Shown piece by piece: positions 27,106 to 35,119 of a stretch of DNA of 64,000 bases. Both the position numbers and the translations under genes were made by a program. The stretch spans positions 186,001 to 250,000 of the forward strand of contig NZ_BAABBO010000009.1 of NCBI RefSeq assembly GCF_039538005.1. Direction: 5' to 3'. How positions within the stretch are numbered: the stretch's first letter is position 1; every line of letters begins with the position of its first letter. The notes beneath the pieces are model-generated. The model did not search any database and was not told the DNA's origin. It saw only the letters and a list, made by a program, of their open reading frames with translations. This DNA is from Allohahella marinimesophila. Its GTDB lineage: Bacteria; Pseudomonadota; Gammaproteobacteria; Pseudomonadales; Oleiphilaceae.

Positions 27106-28044
27106 TCAGCTTTCGCCGAGAAGGTCCTGGAGGGATTCGGCTTCCAGGACCTGGTCGAGCCAGAGTTCGAGTTGGGCGCTTGACGCCTTGTCGATCTGAG
27201 CAATAGTTTCCTCATCCAGGAGCCCAAATCGTTTCGTGAGCTGGCGCTTCAATATCTTGGCTTCAGCAAGCTCAGCTCCTTCTTCACGACCCTGTTCGAT
27301 GCCCAACTTTCGACCAGCCTCCAAGGCTTCGCGATACGGCCGCCCCCACTCTTTAACGCGTTCACTCAACATAGTCTGCATCTCCGTCAAGTCAGCCAAG
27401 GCGTCCACGTCCACGCCGGGCAAATCATATTTGGTGAGTATACGCCCAAAGTACTCTTTGAGCGCGCGTCTCAGTTCAGTTTGCGAACTTCGATCCAGCC
27501 ACATTGCGAGATGGTTTAGAACCTCGATAAGGGCTTGAGGCTCCTCAGCCAGTTCAGCACGAATGAGTGCGGCCGTCAGATTTTCCATCTTTTCCAGTTC
27601 GGCGGCATCGTATCGTTTTTGATCAATGAGACAATACTGTAACTGCGGCTGGAACTGATTCAACTCAGCTGGAACAGCTTCAGTCAGATCATTTAGATGT
27701 AGGGCTGCAGTCCATTTCGCATCACCCGTGTACATGACCACAGGTAGGACCGGGGGAGGTCGACCCGCTGATGGTAGTTGCTTCGACTTGATCAGGTCCT
27801 GGTACAACAAGCCTACGTAGGTGAGTAATCTCACCGCCATGAACCGATCAATCGTAGATTGAAATTCGAGCAGAATGTAGAGATATAACCAGCGACCCCT
27901 GAACTTCACCCTCCATACGATATCATCGCTGCGTTCGCGAAGATCATCGGAAATGTAGCTGCTATTCAGCTTTTCCAGTGAAGAGAAATCCAGCTCATGA
28001 ACCCATTCGAGGGGAATGAATCCCAGCACCAAGTCGCGAACCAT
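27106..28044 (-). CDS. Rpn family recombination-promoting nuclease (probably 5'-eroded)
   Basis: A 312-residue PD-(D/E)XK-fold protein of the YhgA/Rpn family with a DUF4351-like C-terminal region. Motifs are VRDLVLGFIPLEWVHELDF, LNSSYISDDLRERSDDIVWRV, the catalytic-type ILLEFQST and a helical C-terminus. The family causes DNA breakage and promotes recA-independent recombination. The frame remains open upstream of ATG 28044, where it would read WKSVYSSPE, similar to the family N-terminus, but no ATG, GTG or TTG exists before a stop at 28150. The gene may be a decaying copy. Confidence 0.75.
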   Translation of the reverse strand: MVRDLVLGFIPLEWVHELDFSSLEKLNSSYISDDLRERSDDIVWRVKFRGRWLYLYILLEFQSTIDRFMAVRLLTYVGLLYQDLIKSKQLPSAGRPPPVLPVVMYTGDAKWTAALHLNDLTEAVPAELNQFQPQLQYCLIDQKRYDAAELEKMENLTAALIRAELAEEPQALIEVLNHLAMWLDRSSQTELRRALKEYFGRILTKYDLPGVDVDALADLTEMQTMLSERVKEWGRPYREALEAGRKLGIEQGREEGAELAEAKILKRQLTKRFGLLDEETIAQIDKASSAQLELWLDQVLEAESLQDLLGES

Positions 28045-28149
28045 TTCCGGGCTGGAATAGACGGATTTCCAGGAAAGCCGCCGAGCGCTATGACCACAGC
28101 GCTCAAGGTATAAGACTAGTTGAAGCTTAAAGAACTGCCCAATCCTTGA

Positions 28150-28788
28150 TCAGCCCCCAGGCGGCCGGGTCGTCACAAAGCTCTCCCGCCCACCAATCTG
28201 CTTGGCGTACTCCGCCAGCCGCGGATACTGCTTCCGCCAATCCGCGTTGAAACGCAGCGTGTACCACTCCAACACGCAGACCAGCGCGATATCCGCGGCG
28301 CTCAGGCCCAGGCCACCATCGAAGTCGTGCAGAAAGTCCTTATCCAGGCGCTCGGTCAGGTAGCGCTCGAAGAAGGCAAAGCCGTTATCGACCTTTTCCT
28401 GCTGCCGGGCTATCCAGCTCGCGCTCTGCTCCGACTCATCGCGCTTCTTCTCCATGAACATCAGCACGCCCGCATCGCCGATGCCATCAGCCAGGGTTTC
28501 CAGCCGACGCACCTGCAGCTGCGGCACGGCGTCAGATGGCAGCAGTGAAGCACCACCCTCAGCCTTCTGCGTTTCGAGCACTGCCAAAATCAATGCGGAG
28601 TCGAACCAGGTCTCACCGTTGGCATCGACAAAAGCCGGCACCTTCACCAGCGGATTGAAATCCCGCACTGGGGTATCTGCCGTGTAGGGCGTTTCCTCGC
28701 GAAAGTCGAAGGGTAGCCCATGCTCGATGAGCGCCACGCGCACCTTACGGACGAAGGGACTGGTGTATGAACCAATGACTTGCATCAT
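28150..28788 (-). CDS. Glutathione S-transferase (YibF-like)
   Basis: A 212-residue protein with an N-terminal thioredoxin fold (GSYTSPFVRKVRVALIEHGLPF), NPLVKVPAF, FDSALILAVLE, and a helical C-terminal domain. It follows ndh2 by nine bases and is last in the likely oxidative-stress operon, where it could detoxify lipid peroxidation products. Start is ATG 28788 or the next codon. Confidence 0.88.
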   Translation of the reverse strand: MMQVIGSYTSPFVRKVRVALIEHGLPFDFREETPYTADTPVRDFNPLVKVPAFVDANGETWFDSALILAVLETQKAEGGASLLPSDAVPQLQVRRLETLADGIGDAGVLMFMEKKRDESEQSASWIARQQEKVDNGFAFFERYLTERLDKDFLHDFDGGLGLSAADIALVCVLEWYTLRFNADWRKQYPRLAEYAKQIGGRESFVTTRPPGG

Positions 28789-28797
28789 GACTAAACC

Positions 28798-30099
28798 TCA
28801 GTGCAGTTTGAGCTTGGGACGAATGAACTGGTCGATCTGTGACGACAACACGATCAGGAAGGTCTTCAGATAGCCATAGACTGCGGCCTGATGCATGCGA
28901 TACAGCGAAACGTAGACGAAACGCGCGATGAAGCCCTCGATCATCATGCTCTTGCCGCTCAGATTGCCCATCAGACTACCGACGGTCGAATAACGGCTGA
29001 GCGATATCAGTGAGCCGTGATCCTTGTAGATAAAGTTTTTCATGGGACGGTTTTCGATAAGCCGGACAAGATTACTGTAGAGCGTATCAGCCATCTGATG
29101 CGCTGACTGCGCCCGCGGCGGCACTCGGGTCCCGTTGTCCTGAATGCACTCTGCGCAGTCGCCCAAGGCAAACACATGTGGGTCGGATTTCGACTGCAGG
29201 GTCTGGTGCACCATGACCTGGTTCAGCCGGTTCGTATCGAGCCCTTCGATATCAGAAAGAAATTCCGGACCCTTGACCCCGGCCGCCCACACCTTGATAT
29301 CCGACTCGATGAAGCCACCGCCACTCGTCTCGAAACCATCGGCCGTCACGCGAGTCACCGCGGTATCGTGTCGAACATCGATCTTCAGCTCCGCCAGCTC
29401 GTGCAGTACCGCCTCGGTGATGCGCTCAGGCAAGGCAGGCAGTATGCGCGGCCCGGCCTCGATCAGCGTCACCTGAAGGTTGTCAGAGCCCAGATTGAGC
29501 CCATAGGCACGAAGCAGCGCCGTGGTGTTGTGCAGCTCAGCCGCCAGTTCGACGCCGGTCGCGCCACCGCCGACGATGCCTACCTTCAGGATCGGCAGTT
29601 CACCGGTGTCAGCATGGCTGTTAAGTCGAAGGAAGGTATTGACGAGATGCTCGTGGAAAGCGTCAGCCTGCTCACGCGAATCCAGTTGCGAACAGTGCTG
29701 CATCACCCCGGGTGTGCCGAAGTCATTGGTACGACTGCCGACAGCCAGGACGAGATAATCGTAAGGCAGGCTGCGGGAAGGCTGTAAAGTTTCACCGCTG
29801 GCATCCTTGATCGCGGCAAGATGCACGTGGCGATTCGCCGTATCGACAGCGCACACACGTCCAAGGTGAAAACGATAGTTATTCAGGAAGGCATGAGCCC
29901 GGTAGTCCAGCTCGTCGATATTGGCATCGAGCCGGCCAGTGGCGACTTCGTGCAGCAGCGGTTTCCAGAGATGCGTGAGCTGAGCATCGACAAGGTGAAT
30001 ATCGGCCTTGCCTTTCCTACCCAGCTTACGTGCCAATTTGCGGACAAGTTCCAGTCCGCCGGCACCACCGCCGACAACGACGATTTGAGGACAATCCAT
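28798..30099 (-). CDS. Type II NADH dehydrogenase (NAD(P)/FAD-dependent)
   Basis: A 433-residue flavoprotein with the two dinucleotide-binding motifs QIVVVGGGAGGLELVRKL at the N-terminus and KVGIVGGGATGVELAAEL near 170-190, then the FAD-contacting FALGDCAEC. The C-terminal helices (YRMHQAAVYGYLKTFLIVLS) would bind the membrane face. It oxidises NADH and reduces quinone without pumping protons. It stands 18 bases after chrR and may belong to the same transcript. Confidence 0.88.
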   Translation of the reverse strand: MDCPQIVVVGGGAGGLELVRKLARKLGRKGKADIHLVDAQLTHLWKPLLHEVATGRLDANIDELDYRAHAFLNNYRFHLGRVCAVDTANRHVHLAAIKDASGETLQPSRSLPYDYLVLAVGSRTNDFGTPGVMQHCSQLDSREQADAFHEHLVNTFLRLNSHADTGELPILKVGIVGGGATGVELAAELHNTTALLRAYGLNLGSDNLQVTLIEAGPRILPALPERITEAVLHELAELKIDVRHDTAVTRVTADGFETSGGGFIESDIKVWAAGVKGPEFLSDIEGLDTNRLNQVMVHQTLQSKSDPHVFALGDCAECIQDNGTRVPPRAQSAHQMADTLYSNLVRLIENRPMKNFIYKDHGSLISLSRYSTVGSLMGNLSGKSMMIEGFIARFVYVSLYRMHQAAVYGYLKTFLIVLSSQIDQFIRPKLKLH

Positions 30100-30117
30100 T
30101 AAGCGCTTCCAGAGAAA

Positions 30118-30867
30118 TCAGGACAAGCGTTGGCGGAACCTGGTCAGTGGCCCGGTCAACGGGTTGAAAAGGCCAATTTTACCCTGAATGTAGGAGAGAC
30201 AGATACAGTCCTGATCTTCCATGGCCCGAGGCCGATGCGACGAATCCGGTGTGCGCACCACGAAGTCACCCTCGCGATAAACGCCGCTGGCATCGGAATA
30301 GCCGCCCTGGAGTACAACCGTATATTCAGAGCTACTGTGCACATGCTTGGGGGCACTACAGCCTCTTCTGGTTCGCTGCAGCGCCAGTTTCCAGCGCAGG
30401 GGCGGCTCATCAGCGCCCTGCTCACTCGAAGGCTTGTCGCCGCCAGTGGCAATGACGTGCTCGAACACACCAAGCCACTTGCGCTTCCAGTCTATGGTCG
30501 AAAAACGCTTGGGTAGCAGGCGCTCGAGCGCGAGGCTGGACACAGTATTGCCAGCACCGTAGGACTGCGGGAAGTTCTTGCGGAAATAGGTATGTTCAAC
30601 GCCGGCGGCGCCAACCTCAAGGTCGTTGGACTCTTCGGCTTCAATCAGGGCCATTACGCGATCGAAGGCGTGCTCATCGACCGGATCTACCTGACCTTCT
30701 GGACTCGCGCCAAAGAACTCACCGCCAATAATCTCGAGCTTGCGAAGACTGTGTCGACAGGCGCTGCAATACTGAAGATGCATATGCAACAACATGGCGA
30801 GCGGAAACGGACTCCCGCCCGCGCTGTATTCCAGCAACAGGTCAATGTCAGGATGGTGACTGATCAT
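30118..30867 (-). CDS. ChrR-type zinc-binding anti-sigma factor
   Basis: A 249-residue protein with two domains. The N-terminal zinc anti-sigma domain carries ISHHPDIDLLLEYSAG and LHMHLQYCSACR, whose His/Cys residues hold the zinc. A C-terminal cupin has HVHSSSEYTVVLQGGYSD and DSSHRPRAME. ChrR releases its ECF sigma factor on singlet oxygen or organic peroxide. Position just downstream of the sigma gene supports this. Confidence 0.9.
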   Translation of the reverse strand: MISHHPDIDLLLEYSAGGSPFPLAMLLHMHLQYCSACRHSLRKLEIIGGEFFGASPEGQVDPVDEHAFDRVMALIEAEESNDLEVGAAGVEHTYFRKNFPQSYGAGNTVSSLALERLLPKRFSTIDWKRKWLGVFEHVIATGGDKPSSEQGADEPPLRWKLALQRTRRGCSAPKHVHSSSEYTVVLQGGYSDASGVYREGDFVVRTPDSSHRPRAMEDQDCICLSYIQGKIGLFNPLTGPLTRFRQRLS

Positions 30868-30900
30868 GAAAAACCACGACTAAAGATGAAACAGTAGAGC

Positions 30901-31608
30901 CTAGTTATTGATTTCTACTTTGCCATCCAGAGCGACGTTCAGCTTTTGCAGCGCAAGTCTTACCCGACTCTTGACCGTACCCAGCGGCAGGCCCATTTCA
31001 TCGGCCACTCGCTGATGCGACTTGTCTTCGAGGTAGACCTTGGCAATCACGTCCTTTTGCTCGTTAGGCAAAACATCCAGTGATTTTCGCACTTTCGCAG
31101 CGATCACACCATCTTGCCAATTGCCTACAGGCTCGTCTGTGCCGGGAATAGACCACAAATGCTCGGTATCGACACTGGTCTCGACACTCGAACGGCCGAA
31201 CTTGCGAAGCATATCGATTCTGGCGTTACGCGTAATAGCGTAAACCCAGGTCGTGGCACTGGCCTTGCTCGAATCGAACTGTGCCGCACGACGCCAGATA
31301 TTGACCATGACTTCCTGCACCAGCTCGTCACCATGCTCGAGCATGCCTTGCTTGATGGCGTAAGACTTGATCTTGGGAGCAAATTCCTTGAAGAAGATAT
31401 GAAATGCCGCTTTGTTTCGATCGGTCGCGATACGACGGAGCAATTCGCCAAGCTCTTCACCCTGGTGGTCTGAAGGCAGGCTGCTATTGCTGAGATCCCG
31501 ATTATCGGTATCGTGGTCGACATTTATGCCCGCGTCGTTCGCTGGGTCCGTCGGTTCCAAGAGATTCCTTGATTTGAGAGCAACGACATTACTATGCGCG
31601 TGTGACAT
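30901..31608 (-). CDS. RNA polymerase ECF sigma factor (RpoE/ECF11-like, ChrR partner)
   Basis: A 235-residue sigma factor. After a 50-residue polar N-terminal tail come sigma region 2 (DELVQEVMVNIWRRAAQFDSSKA, TTWVYAITRNARIDMLRK) and region 4 (LPNEQKDVIAKVYLEDKSH, GLPLGTVKSRVRLALQKL). It leads the operon sigma-chrR-ndh2-GST. The tail is longer than usual for ECF factors, and a later start is conceivable. Confidence 0.9.
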   Translation of the reverse strand: MSHAHSNVVALKSRNLLEPTDPANDAGINVDHDTDNRDLSNSSLPSDHQGEELGELLRRIATDRNKAAFHIFFKEFAPKIKSYAIKQGMLEHGDELVQEVMVNIWRRAAQFDSSKASATTWVYAITRNARIDMLRKFGRSSVETSVDTEHLWSIPGTDEPVGNWQDGVIAAKVRKSLDVLPNEQKDVIAKVYLEDKSHQRVADEMGLPLGTVKSRVRLALQKLNVALDGKVEINN

Positions 31609-31647
31609 AACTGAATCAACCCTGATTACTGTGAGACATATGAAGAC

Positions 31648-31673
31648 TACGGCGGGATTATCAAGGTAGATCA
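31648..31673 (-). promoter_or_regulatory. Candidate autoregulatory ECF promoter of the sigma-chrR operon
   Basis: On the minus strand TGATC (31673-31669) is followed after exactly 17 bases by CGTA (31651-31648), 40 bases before the sigma start. This fits the -35/-10 pattern reported for ChrR-partner sigma factors (TGATC and CGTA). The same pattern with the same spacing occurs once more in the window, at 33,783. Confidence 0.5.
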
Positions 31674-31794
31674 GCAGGGGCGAAAAACAGTGAAGAGAAG
31701 TTTGCCCACTCCCATGAGAGAATCAGTAGTATTCTACGTAGCTGTGTACACGTCGCTGTATACAAGTGATAGCAGCCCAGCAGGAGACATCGCC

Positions 31795-32778
31795 TTGCCA
31801 TCTACCTCAGCTCAGATTTCCGACACGCACACTGGTCATCCGTCCGACCCGCACTATGACCTGAACACGCTACCGAACGACAGCGACTACACCGAAGATT
31901 TTGCAGACCTCGAACACGTCAGGCTCTGCTATCGGGATTCAGGGCCGAAGGACGCACCACCCATCCTGCTCATCATGGGTCTTGGCTGCCAGCTCACCAC
32001 CTGGCCACCGGAATTCGTCAACGGCCTGCTGGCGCTTGGCTACCGGGTCATTCGTTTCGACAACCGGGAACTGGGCCTGTCTTCACTCGCCGACAACCCC
32101 GGCCGATCGCACTCACCGCCAGCGGGATTCCTGCGCTATAAACTCGGCCTCAAGGTGACCAGCGACTACACCCTGCATGATCTTGCCGAAGATACCCGTC
32201 AGCTCATCAAATATCTCGAGCTCGACAAGCCAATCGTACTCGGCGTGAGCATGGGTGGCATGGTGGCGCAGATACTGGCAGCCAAACATTCGGACCTGAT
32301 ATCGAAATTGATTTTGCTCATGAGTTCAGACAACCACCCTCGCCTGCCAGCGCCCAGTGTGAAAACGCTCTGGCGTATTACCGGTGGCGGCATTCAGGGG
32401 GATCATCAGGAAGCGGCTATCAATCGCGGACTGGCGTTCTGGAATACCGTGAGCAGCCCTGGCTATCCCTCGACCAAGCGGCGGATCATCTCGCGGATTG
32501 CCCGCGACTACCAGCGCAGCTATCGGCCGAAGTCCATCATCCGCCAGATGGTTGCCATCCAGGCGACCGGCAGCATTCGCCCGGAATCTGAATCGATTGC
32601 GCTACCCACGCTGATAATGCACGGGCTGGCCGACAAACTGGTTCATCCAAAGGCAGGCCGCCAGCTACACCGCAATATCAAGGGCAGCAAGCTGGAGCTG
32701 ATCAAGGGCTGGGGACACGATGTGCCAGTCGGGCTGGTGCCCGAAATCCTGAACCACATCGATAACTTCGTGTCCTAG
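31795..32778 (+). CDS. Alpha/beta hydrolase
   Basis: A 327-residue hydrolase starting at TTG 31795, chosen because AGGAG stands eight bases in front. The frame is open back to GTG 31690 and ATG 31714 but without a good ribosome site. The fold is clear: LLIMGLGCQLTTWPPEF (oxyanion region), nucleophile elbow GVSMGGMVAQ, Asp in HGLADKLVHP and His in KGWGHDVP. Substrate unknown (epoxide, ester or lactone). It is divergent from the sigma operon, and its tail overlaps the next gene by four bases. Confidence 0.85.
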   Translation: MPSTSAQISDTHTGHPSDPHYDLNTLPNDSDYTEDFADLEHVRLCYRDSGPKDAPPILLIMGLGCQLTTWPPEFVNGLLALGYRVIRFDNRELGLSSLADNPGRSHSPPAGFLRYKLGLKVTSDYTLHDLAEDTRQLIKYLELDKPIVLGVSMGGMVAQILAAKHSDLISKLILLMSSDNHPRLPAPSVKTLWRITGGGIQGDHQEAAINRGLAFWNTVSSPGYPSTKRRIISRIARDYQRSYRPKSIIRQMVAIQATGSIRPESESIALPTLIMHGLADKLVHPKAGRQLHRNIKGSKLELIKGWGHDVPVGLVPEILNHIDNFVS

Positions 32779-33404
32779 AGGCCGTTACCGCGTACGACGA
32801 GCTCGAGGCCGTCGAACTGCACGCCCAAGAGCTCCATGCCGCCGAAGCTAGAGAGCTGCCCGCCGCCTGAGCCGTCGTAGTCTTCAATGAAGAAGCCCAT
32901 GTCGGCCACGCGGAAATCGACGAAGGAATCGGCGAAGGTGATGCCGATACCGCCGTCGGTGTCCGACACGGCGCCACCGTTAGCCACCACATTGGCAAGG
33001 TCAGCCGTGGCGTCCAGGGTGATATCCACGTTGCCAGCAATAGCGATGCCCTTGGCGATAAAGCCGCCAATCGCACCCGGATAGAGTTCGTTGCGGGTGT
33101 TAGCGCCGGTGTTCGTGGCCTGGTCCCAGCCACCTTCTATATCTACCATCCATTTAAAGGCATCGATGGTGATGCCAGCCTGACTCCAGTCGACACCGTA
33201 AAAGTCGCCGATCGTACCGTTGTCGTAAGTGGTGGTGGGGTCGACGCCAAAAGTGGTACCGAATCCGGCTTCGATAACAATGCCACTCTGGCCACTAACC
33301 TGACCGAGGCCAGCATCGCCCAGCGCGGTGATTTCTGCCTGTACTGCAGTCGCAGCCAGGAGTGAGGCGGCCAACAAGAGCCTATTGAACTTTCCCATGC
33401 GCAT
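32775..33404 (-). CDS. Secreted protein with DUF6160/FilA-like N-terminus
   Basis: A 209-residue protein with a signal peptide (LLLAASLLAATAVQA). The mature start, ITALGDAGLGQVSGQSGIVI, contains the Val-x-Gly-Gln-x-Gly-Ile pattern that I associate with DUF6160/FilA-like surface proteins. The rest is beta-rich and repetitive in Gly/Asp/Val. Function is unknown; surface localisation is inferred. The start is ATG 33404 or 33398. Confidence 0.6.
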   Translation of the reverse strand: MRMGKFNRLLLAASLLAATAVQAEITALGDAGLGQVSGQSGIVIEAGFGTTFGVDPTTTYDNGTIGDFYGVDWSQAGITIDAFKWMVDIEGGWDQATNTGANTRNELYPGAIGGFIAKGIAIAGNVDITLDATADLANVVANGGAVSDTDGGIGITFADSFVDFRVADMGFFIEDYDGSGGGQLSSFGGMELLGVQFDGLELVVRGNGL

Positions 33405-33606
33405 ATCCCTGTATGATCGTTATTATATAACCCGGCCTTTCAAGGCCATTACTGCCTATGGTTATCAGGGACTTTCAGCACATCGCAGACGAAAACTGCA
33501 ACAACATGGAAGTGCCAACAAACAGCTTAGAACTTTTGGCCTACTTTAACGGGGCGTTTAGCGCTGATCAACAGCAGACGCGAAGATTGTTAACTTTTGT
33601 TAAACG

Positions 33607-33628
33607 AACCGGACGCAGGTCCGGTTTT
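33607..33628 (+). terminator. Rho-independent terminator-like hairpin
   Basis: AACCGGAC (33607-33614), loop GCAG, GTCCGGTT (33619-33626) form a perfect eight-pair stem followed by TT, making a run of four T. It is oriented for plus-strand transcripts, yet no recognised plus-strand gene ends here, which could point to a small RNA in about 33430-33628. Confidence 0.5.
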
Positions 33629-33782
33629 CCCTCCACCATCGCGAGTACCCACTGAATGTAACTTTCGGCGGATGCTGGCAAGACGGTTGGTCTGTACTAT
33701 CCGCTCGTGCCTTTTTAGACAAATGGTGAACCAGTCAGGGATTTTACGTACAGGACAGCGTAAGCTAGACTATAGATACAGC

Positions 33783-33808
33783 TGATCACGATTAGTCACA
33801 TGTTCGTA
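33783..33808 (+). promoter_or_regulatory. Second candidate ECF (ChrR-partner) promoter
   Basis: TGATC (33783-33787), 17 bases, then CGTA (33805-33808), identical in pattern and spacing to the site before the sigma gene. CATGTT and AACATG (33799-33804 and 33808-33813) also form an inverted repeat around it. A transcript from here would start near 33815 and contain the small frame at 33859. Confidence 0.45.
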
Positions 33809-33858
33809 ACATGCCTGCGATATGGTAGTACGCACCAGGCCAGCGAGAGATGTCGAGT

Positions 33859-34116
33859 ATGAAGAGAAAGAGCCAAGCCGGTTTCAAGAAGCCCAACTGC
33901 CCTTTGCAAAAGCGCTTTTCGCGATCCTGCACCACCACGCAGTCCTTTCTCTTTCAGCGCCAGTTCCTGCTTTTGGTTGTTCAGCCAAGTTCTGCCTTAA
34001 CCCTATCCCTGTTCAATAAATCTGCCACAGCCATCGGCAAATGGCGCAGCCGTGCCATGTCGAAAGGCCGACGCGTGGTGGCGATTGGGCAGCATGGGCG
34101 GGTGTTGTTGGCTTAA
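33859..34116 (+). CDS. Possible small basic protein (uncertain)
   Basis: A frame of 85 codons beginning ATGAAGAGAAAG, with GAGAG eight bases upstream, rich in Lys, Arg, Ser and Phe. It contains a hydrophobic stretch (SFLFQRQFLLLVVQP) and ends VVAIGQHGRVLLA. I recognise no family. It is kept only because the candidate stress promoter at 33783 points at it; it may be noncoding. Confidence 0.25.
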   Translation: MKRKSQAGFKKPNCPLQKRFSRSCTTTQSFLFQRQFLLLVVQPSSALTLSLFNKSATAIGKWRSRAMSKGRRVVAIGQHGRVLLA

Positions 34117-34144
34117 ACTTCAGAGCGACTGAATATACACCAGG

Positions 34145-34164
34145 CATATCCACGAAAGGATATG
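34145..34164. repeat. Inverted repeat upstream of PEP-CTERM gene
   Basis: CATATCC (34145-34151) and GGATATG (34158-34164) are exact inverted copies with six bases between, 72 bases upstream of the PEP-CTERM gene start. It could be an operator or a small hairpin in the leader. Confidence 0.35.
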
Positions 34165-34177
34165 ACCGAATCGGTGT

Positions 34178-34225
34178 CTTCAGGTGATAATGAATGGGTT
34201 AGTCCATGCCCATATCACCCTGAAG
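34178..34225 (+). promoter_or_regulatory. Leader hairpin overlapping the ribosome-binding site
   Basis: CTTCAGGTGATA (34178-34189) pairs with TATCAC and CTGAAG (34213-34218, 34220-34225), twelve pairs with one bulged C, extended by TGGG/CCCA inside. The Shine-Dalgarno AAGGA (34223-34227) is half within the 3' arm, eight bases before ATG 34236, so the hairpin could limit translation. Confidence 0.4.
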
Positions 34226-34235
34226 GAACAGAGTT

Positions 34236-35090
34236 ATGAGACATCGCACGGCCGCCCCCGCTTTATCGACTGCCCTTCTCCTTTCAACAGCTCTCCTCAT
34301 GAACACCTCTGCCGTCGTCGCAGCGCCCATTGGTGCATTAGCGTTTTGTAGTGTCGATGACGATACCCACAGCAGTACGCCCGAGGAGCGCTGCGCCTAT
34401 ACTTTTTCCGCCAACGGCTCGCTCGTGGAATCAGGGGCTGAAGCGAGACTCAACGACGGCCGGCTCGCCGTGCGCTCCAAGCGCGGAAATGGCTCCACCC
34501 CCTTGCAGCGAGTTCAATCCGATGTGAGCGATACCATCTTCTTCACCGGGGGCGATCCGGCCGGATCCCCTGTCGAGATGAGGATGCAGGTCTACACCAG
34601 CCTGACAGGCGAGCTTGCCGAAATGGACGCCTTCCTGAGCATGAATATTGAGTCGACTGATGGATCGAGCGTTGGCGGCTTCGCTGCGGGCGTGGTCGCG
34701 CGACTGGATGGCGAGCACGTGCTGATTCCAATCGCGGCCGAATGGGCACCTGGCTGGACCGTACTTGACGGCGGCATTGAACAGATATCCGTGACACCGG
34801 ACGGCATGCTGACCGAGGTCGCCATGTACTTCGACTGGCAGCCTGAGTTCAAGCCACTGCATTTCGCGGCGGGCCTTTCTCTATGGGATTTTTCGGGCGA
34901 AGGCCAGGTACTGGCGGAAAGCTATAACTCAGGGATCGAGCTGATCGTTCCAGAGGGTGTGACGCTGGTAACCAGCTCCGGGCAGTTCCTGATTGGACAA
35001 GTGGTTCCGGAGGTTCCGGCGCCCGCTACCTTTCTGCTAGGCGTGGCGGGCCTTTTGGGCATGCTGTACCGAAAATATGGACCTGCCTGA
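34236..35090 (+). CDS. PEP-CTERM-like secreted protein
   Basis: A 284-residue protein with a signal peptide (LLLSTALLMNTSAVVAA) and a C-terminal sorting tail: VPAPATFLLGVAGLLGMLYRKYG, that is, a Pro-rich motif, one membrane helix and basic residues. The passenger part is beta-rich with FAAGLSLWDFSGEGQ. It should be processed by an exosortase; XrtD is encoded further down. Its ATG lies eight bases after AAGGA. A decayed paralogue lies at 35884-36290. Confidence 0.8.
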   Translation: MRHRTAAPALSTALLLSTALLMNTSAVVAAPIGALAFCSVDDDTHSSTPEERCAYTFSANGSLVESGAEARLNDGRLAVRSKRGNGSTPLQRVQSDVSDTIFFTGGDPAGSPVEMRMQVYTSLTGELAEMDAFLSMNIESTDGSSVGGFAAGVVARLDGEHVLIPIAAEWAPGWTVLDGGIEQISVTPDGMLTEVAMYFDWQPEFKPLHFAAGLSLWDFSGEGQVLAESYNSGIELIVPEGVTLVTSSGQFLIGQVVPEVPAPATFLLGVAGLLGMLYRKYGPA

Positions 35091-35119
35091 TACAGGCCCA
35101 TGAGGAAGGACTGCGTAGC

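Larger units (their letters stand above)
33405..34235. other. 831-base stretch without a confident gene
   Basis: This stretch has short frames only, none with a recognisable domain. It contains a terminator hairpin at 33607-33628 without a clear upstream gene, a candidate ECF promoter at 33783-33808, a small basic reading frame at 33859-34116, an inverted repeat at 34145-34164 and a hairpin that covers the ribosome site of the next gene (34178-34225). Confidence 0.6.

Noticed and set aside
33458..33655. 65-codon plus-strand frame before 33655
   Set aside because: It runs through the terminator hairpin and has no recognisable domain or ribosome site.
33674..33688. 15-base exact repeat GCTGGCAAGACGGTT, also at 63781-63795
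   Set aside because: About one or two such matches are expected by chance in 64 kb; no extension of the match and no shared context.
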